Part shown: in pieces, positions 61,887 to 64,000 of the stretch
How the letters are laid out: each line of letters begins with the position of its first letter
Numbering within the stretch: the first letter of the stretch is position 1
Source of the DNA: Colimorpha sp045222295
Lineage (GTDB): Bacteria > Bacteroidota > Bacteroidia > Bacteroidales > P3
Length of the DNA stretch: 64,000 nucleotides
Assembly (NCBI GenBank): GCA_045222295.1
Contig: JBGUXP010000011.1
Coordinates: forward strand, 62,001 to 126,000
Reading direction: 5' to 3'
The notes under the pieces: model-generated
The model's database searches: none
Seen by the model: the letters and a program-made list of their open reading frames with translations, nothing else
Told to the model about the DNA's origin: nothing
Made by a program: the position numbers and the translations under genes

Positions 61887-64000
61887 ATGAATAGAAAACA
61901 CGGATTATTGAAGGTTCTGACCCTGGGAATGATGTTTTTGCTTGGGATGCCTGCACTGGAAGCGCAACCCGGCGGACCGGGAGGTTTCCCCGGCGGACGG
62001 CCGCCGAGAGGCGAGCGCCCCCAAGGCAAGCCCCGTTTCCCCGGTCAGGACTGGAACAACCAAAGCAACGACAAGAACGCCGACTCCGTGAAAAAGAAAA
62101 AGAAAGTGAAGGAAGGCGACACCTTCAAGGTGGTGGGATCGCTGCGCGATTCTGTCAGCGGCGAGTTTCTGGCCTTCGTCAACGTGGCCGTGCTCGACTC
62201 GGTGGACTCGACCTTCGTCAAGGGTGGCGCCACCAACTTCGACGGCCTCTTTGAAATCAGCGGCGTGCCCCTGGGAGCCTACCTGCTGCGCATCTCGGCC
62301 ATCGGCTACCAGAACCGACTGATACCCTTTAAGGTGGAGAACAACACAGCTCTCGGCACCATCAAGCTCATGCCCGGCTCCACCACACTCGAGGCCGTGG
62401 AAATCACCGCCGAGAAGCCTCTCTACGCCATGGACGGAGAGAAGATGATATACAACGTCAGCGAGGACCCATCAATCCAGACCGGCACCACCGAGGATGC
62501 CCTTCAGAATGCCCCGGGCGTGGAGGTCGACGTGGAAGGCAACGTGACGCTGCGCGGCGTCTCGAGTGTGGAGATTTGGATTAACGACAAGCCCTCCAAG
62601 CTCACCGAGGAGAACCTCAAGACCTACCTGCAGACGCTGCCGGCCAACGCCCTCGCCCGCATCGAGACCATCACCAACCCCTCGGCCAAATACGCCACCG
62701 ATGCCGAGGCCGTCATCAACATCGTCACCTCCGCCCACATCAAGAGCAACCAGTTCGTCAGCTTCGGTGTCAACGGCAGCACCCAGCCCTTTGTCAGCCC
62801 TTGGATAAGCTATATGTGGGCCAAGGAGAAGCTGAGTATCAACCTCTTCGCTAGCGGTCGTTTCTCCGACCGCGACAACGAGAACGAGGGCTGGTCGATG
62901 CGCCGTCAGGACAAGGTCGGCGGTGTACAAGGCGTCGACTACGACACCACCCTTTACCAAACCGACACTTCCAAGAGCGGCAACAAGAGTTACAGCGGCA
63001 ACATCTTCATGAATATCAACTACGAGATTGACTCCACCAGCGACATCTCCTTCAACGGCGGCGGCTTCCTCAATTACAACCGAAGCTACTCCGACCGCAC
63101 CACCAACCAGTTTTACTTCTCGCCCCTCGACACCATCGCCTACAGCATCGGCGACACCACCACGTCGCCCTCGGGTTTTGGCCACATTGGTGCCGACTAC
63201 ACCAAGAAGTTCGACGACGAGGGACACAACCTGCGCCTGGGCGTCAACAGCCGCTTCTCGCGCAACGCCAGCGACGAATACTACAACCGAAACTACACGC
63301 TCTATACCCTCACTCCCGTGCCCAGCGACGAGCACCGCTACCTGATGACCCGCAGCTACAACTACGGCGTCGACTTCGATGCCCGCTACAACCGCCCCTA
63401 TTCGAAGGACGGCGAGCTGAGCTATGGCCTGCGTGCCGACTACGAGCGCACCGACAACGACTACAAGCGCTACAACGACCACGACGGCACCCTCGTCGAC
63501 ACCCTGCGCACCTACCACTTCGACGGCAGCGAATGGGGCATCAACGCCGACGTCAACTGGACCCACCGCTGGGGCGGCTTCACCCTCAGCACCGGCCTGG
63601 GTTACGAGCTCAGCCACACCTACTACAACTACACCTCCGACAAGCTCTTCGCCGACGGAACCCTCTTCGCCGACGACAGTTCCTTCTTCACCCACAGCTT
63701 CCGCCCCTCCATCCACCTCACCTACCGCACCGAAGACATGCACAACCTAAAACTCAACTACTCCATGCGCATGAACCACCCCAGCGAGGAGAACATCACC
63801 AGTTTCCGCATCTATGACGAGGACTCCTACCGCACCGGCAACCCCGACGGCCTCAAGCCCAGCTACACCCACTCGATGGAGGCCGGATGGCAGAAGTTCT
63901 TCGAGTCCTTCGGCAATATGGGCATCGAAGCCTATGGCCGCTGGAGCACCAACGAAATCAGCTCGCTCACCGACGCCAAGATGGATGAGTTTCTCGACCG
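61887..64000 (+). CDS. TonB-type outer membrane beta-barrel protein, truncated at the window end
   Basis: The frame is open from ATG 61887 to the end of the window (704 codons), so the 3' end is missing. It has a signal peptide (LLKVLTLGMMFLLGMPALEA), a Gly/Pro/Arg-rich linker (QPGGPGGFPGGRPPRGERPQ), a carboxypeptidase-regulatory-like domain (VVGSLRDSVSGEFLAFVNVA), and a plug (VEITAEKPLYAMDGEKMIYN, DALQNAPGVEVDVEGNVTLR). Barrel strands follow. This is the 'outer membrane beta-barrel family' layout related to TonB receptors; the ligand is unknown. The Gly-rich linker is usual in this group. Confidence 0.9.
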   Translation, partial: MNRKHGLLKVLTLGMMFLLGMPALEAQPGGPGGFPGGRPPRGERPQGKPRFPGQDWNNQSNDKNADSVKKKKKVKEGDTFKVVGSLRDSVSGEFLAFVNVAVLDSVDSTFVKGGATNFDGLFEISGVPLGAYLLRISAIGYQNRLIPFKVENNTALGTIKLMPGSTTLEAVEITAEKPLYAMDGEKMIYNVSEDPSIQTGTTEDALQNAPGVEVDVEGNVTLRGVSSVEIWINDKPSKLTEENLKTYLQTLPANALARIETITNPSAKYATDAEAVINIVTSAHIKSNQFVSFGVNGSTQPFVSPWISYMWAKEKLSINLFASGRFSDRDNENEGWSMRRQDKVGGVQGVDYDTTLYQTDTSKSGNKSYSGNIFMNINYEIDSTSDISFNGGGFLNYNRSYSDRTTNQFYFSPLDTIAYSIGDTTTSPSGFGHIGADYTKKFDDEGHNLRLGVNSRFSRNASDEYYNRNYTLYTLTPVPSDEHRYLMTRSYNYGVDFDARYNRPYSKDGELSYGLRADYERTDNDYKRYNDHDGTLVDTLRTYHFDGSEWGINADVNWTHRWGGFTLSTGLGYELSHTYYNYTSDKLFADGTLFADDSSFFTHSFRPSIHLTYRTEDMHNLKLNYSMRMNHPSEENITSFRIYDEDSYRTGNPDGLKPSYTHSMEAGWQKFFESFGNMGIEAYGRWSTNEISSLTDAKMDEFLD

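Noticed and set aside
62472..63743. Long minus-strand open frame (423 codons) opposite the TonB-type barrel
   Set aside because: It has Val/Ala/Gly-rich shadow composition. The plus-strand frame has a signal peptide, plug and barrel.

Overview
The window looks like chromosomal DNA of a member of the Bacteroidales (Bacteroidota). The evidence is the promoter type (-7 element TAnnTTTG, often reading TATCTTTGCA), a type IX secretion type B sorting domain, TonB-dependent receptors with Bacteroidota-type N-termini, the bamD-rpoZ-coaBC gene order, a BlaI/BlaR1-like pair carrying a TonB C-terminal domain, and many short SPase II lipoproteins. I cannot place it to genus. There is no rRNA operon, integrase, transposase, prophage or CRISPR array. 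One tRNA (Phe) is present.

Layout. 1-3540: the tail of a CstA-like transporter, two secreted proteins, a PD-(D/E)XK nuclease-like protein and a LOG-family protein. 3641-9324: an SDR oxidoreductase, then a minus-strand run ending in a von Willebrand A protein, a CxxC lipoprotein, a four-helix-bundle protein, a half-transketolase fused to a zinc ribbon, and a small secreted protein. 9471-13812: a C1 peptidase, a secreted protein and a radical SAM protein. 13848-19648: a compact minus-strand housekeeping run (mgtC-like, rsmI, yebC, trmB, a SPOR protein, kdsB, a deoxynucleoside kinase). 19841-25825: nadC, a YihY protein, an RNA methyltransferase, queG and a TonB receptor. 26041-30313: htpG, two lipoproteins and rfbB. 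30328-33025: a tight minus-strand operon of five unrecognised envelope proteins. 33229-35923: a BlaI/BlaR1-like module with an LRR lipoprotein. 36134-42044: a HAD phosphatase, a thioesterase, lpxA, lpxC, a LysM protein and guaA. 42395-49197: bamD, rpoZ, coaBC, a lytic transglycosylase, a lipoprotein and uvrA. 49331-57032: a small secreted protein, a thioesterase, an IVS-type four-helix protein, a two-component system, tRNA-Phe, lspA, a DUF3109 protein, a 2-hydroxyacid dehydrogenase, a K+ channel and an M16 protease. 57314-64000: an iron-type alcohol dehydrogenase, a T9SS cargo protein, a MarC protein and a truncated TonB-type barrel.

The genes are mostly ordinary; the unusual content is the repeats. 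(1) Two arrays of about 41-bp units, each unit holding a GC-rich palindrome, lie 45 kb apart, each directly upstream of a small secreted-protein gene. Their stems show paired base changes. (2) A palindromic element of 118-137 bp is inserted in the same reading frame in two unrelated genes, and a half copy sits inside the receiver domain of a response regulator. (3) At least fifteen short arrays of 7-bp or 9-bp tandem repeats occur between genes and also in frame inside conserved genes (trmB, queG, uvrA, a radical SAM gene, a TonB receptor, a HAD gene). (4) Several intergenic inverted repeats have arms that are themselves tandem short repeats. Other points of interest are a 20-codon remnant of the LOG gene, an LpxC without the FabZ half usual for the phylum, and a probably leaderless bamD mRNA.
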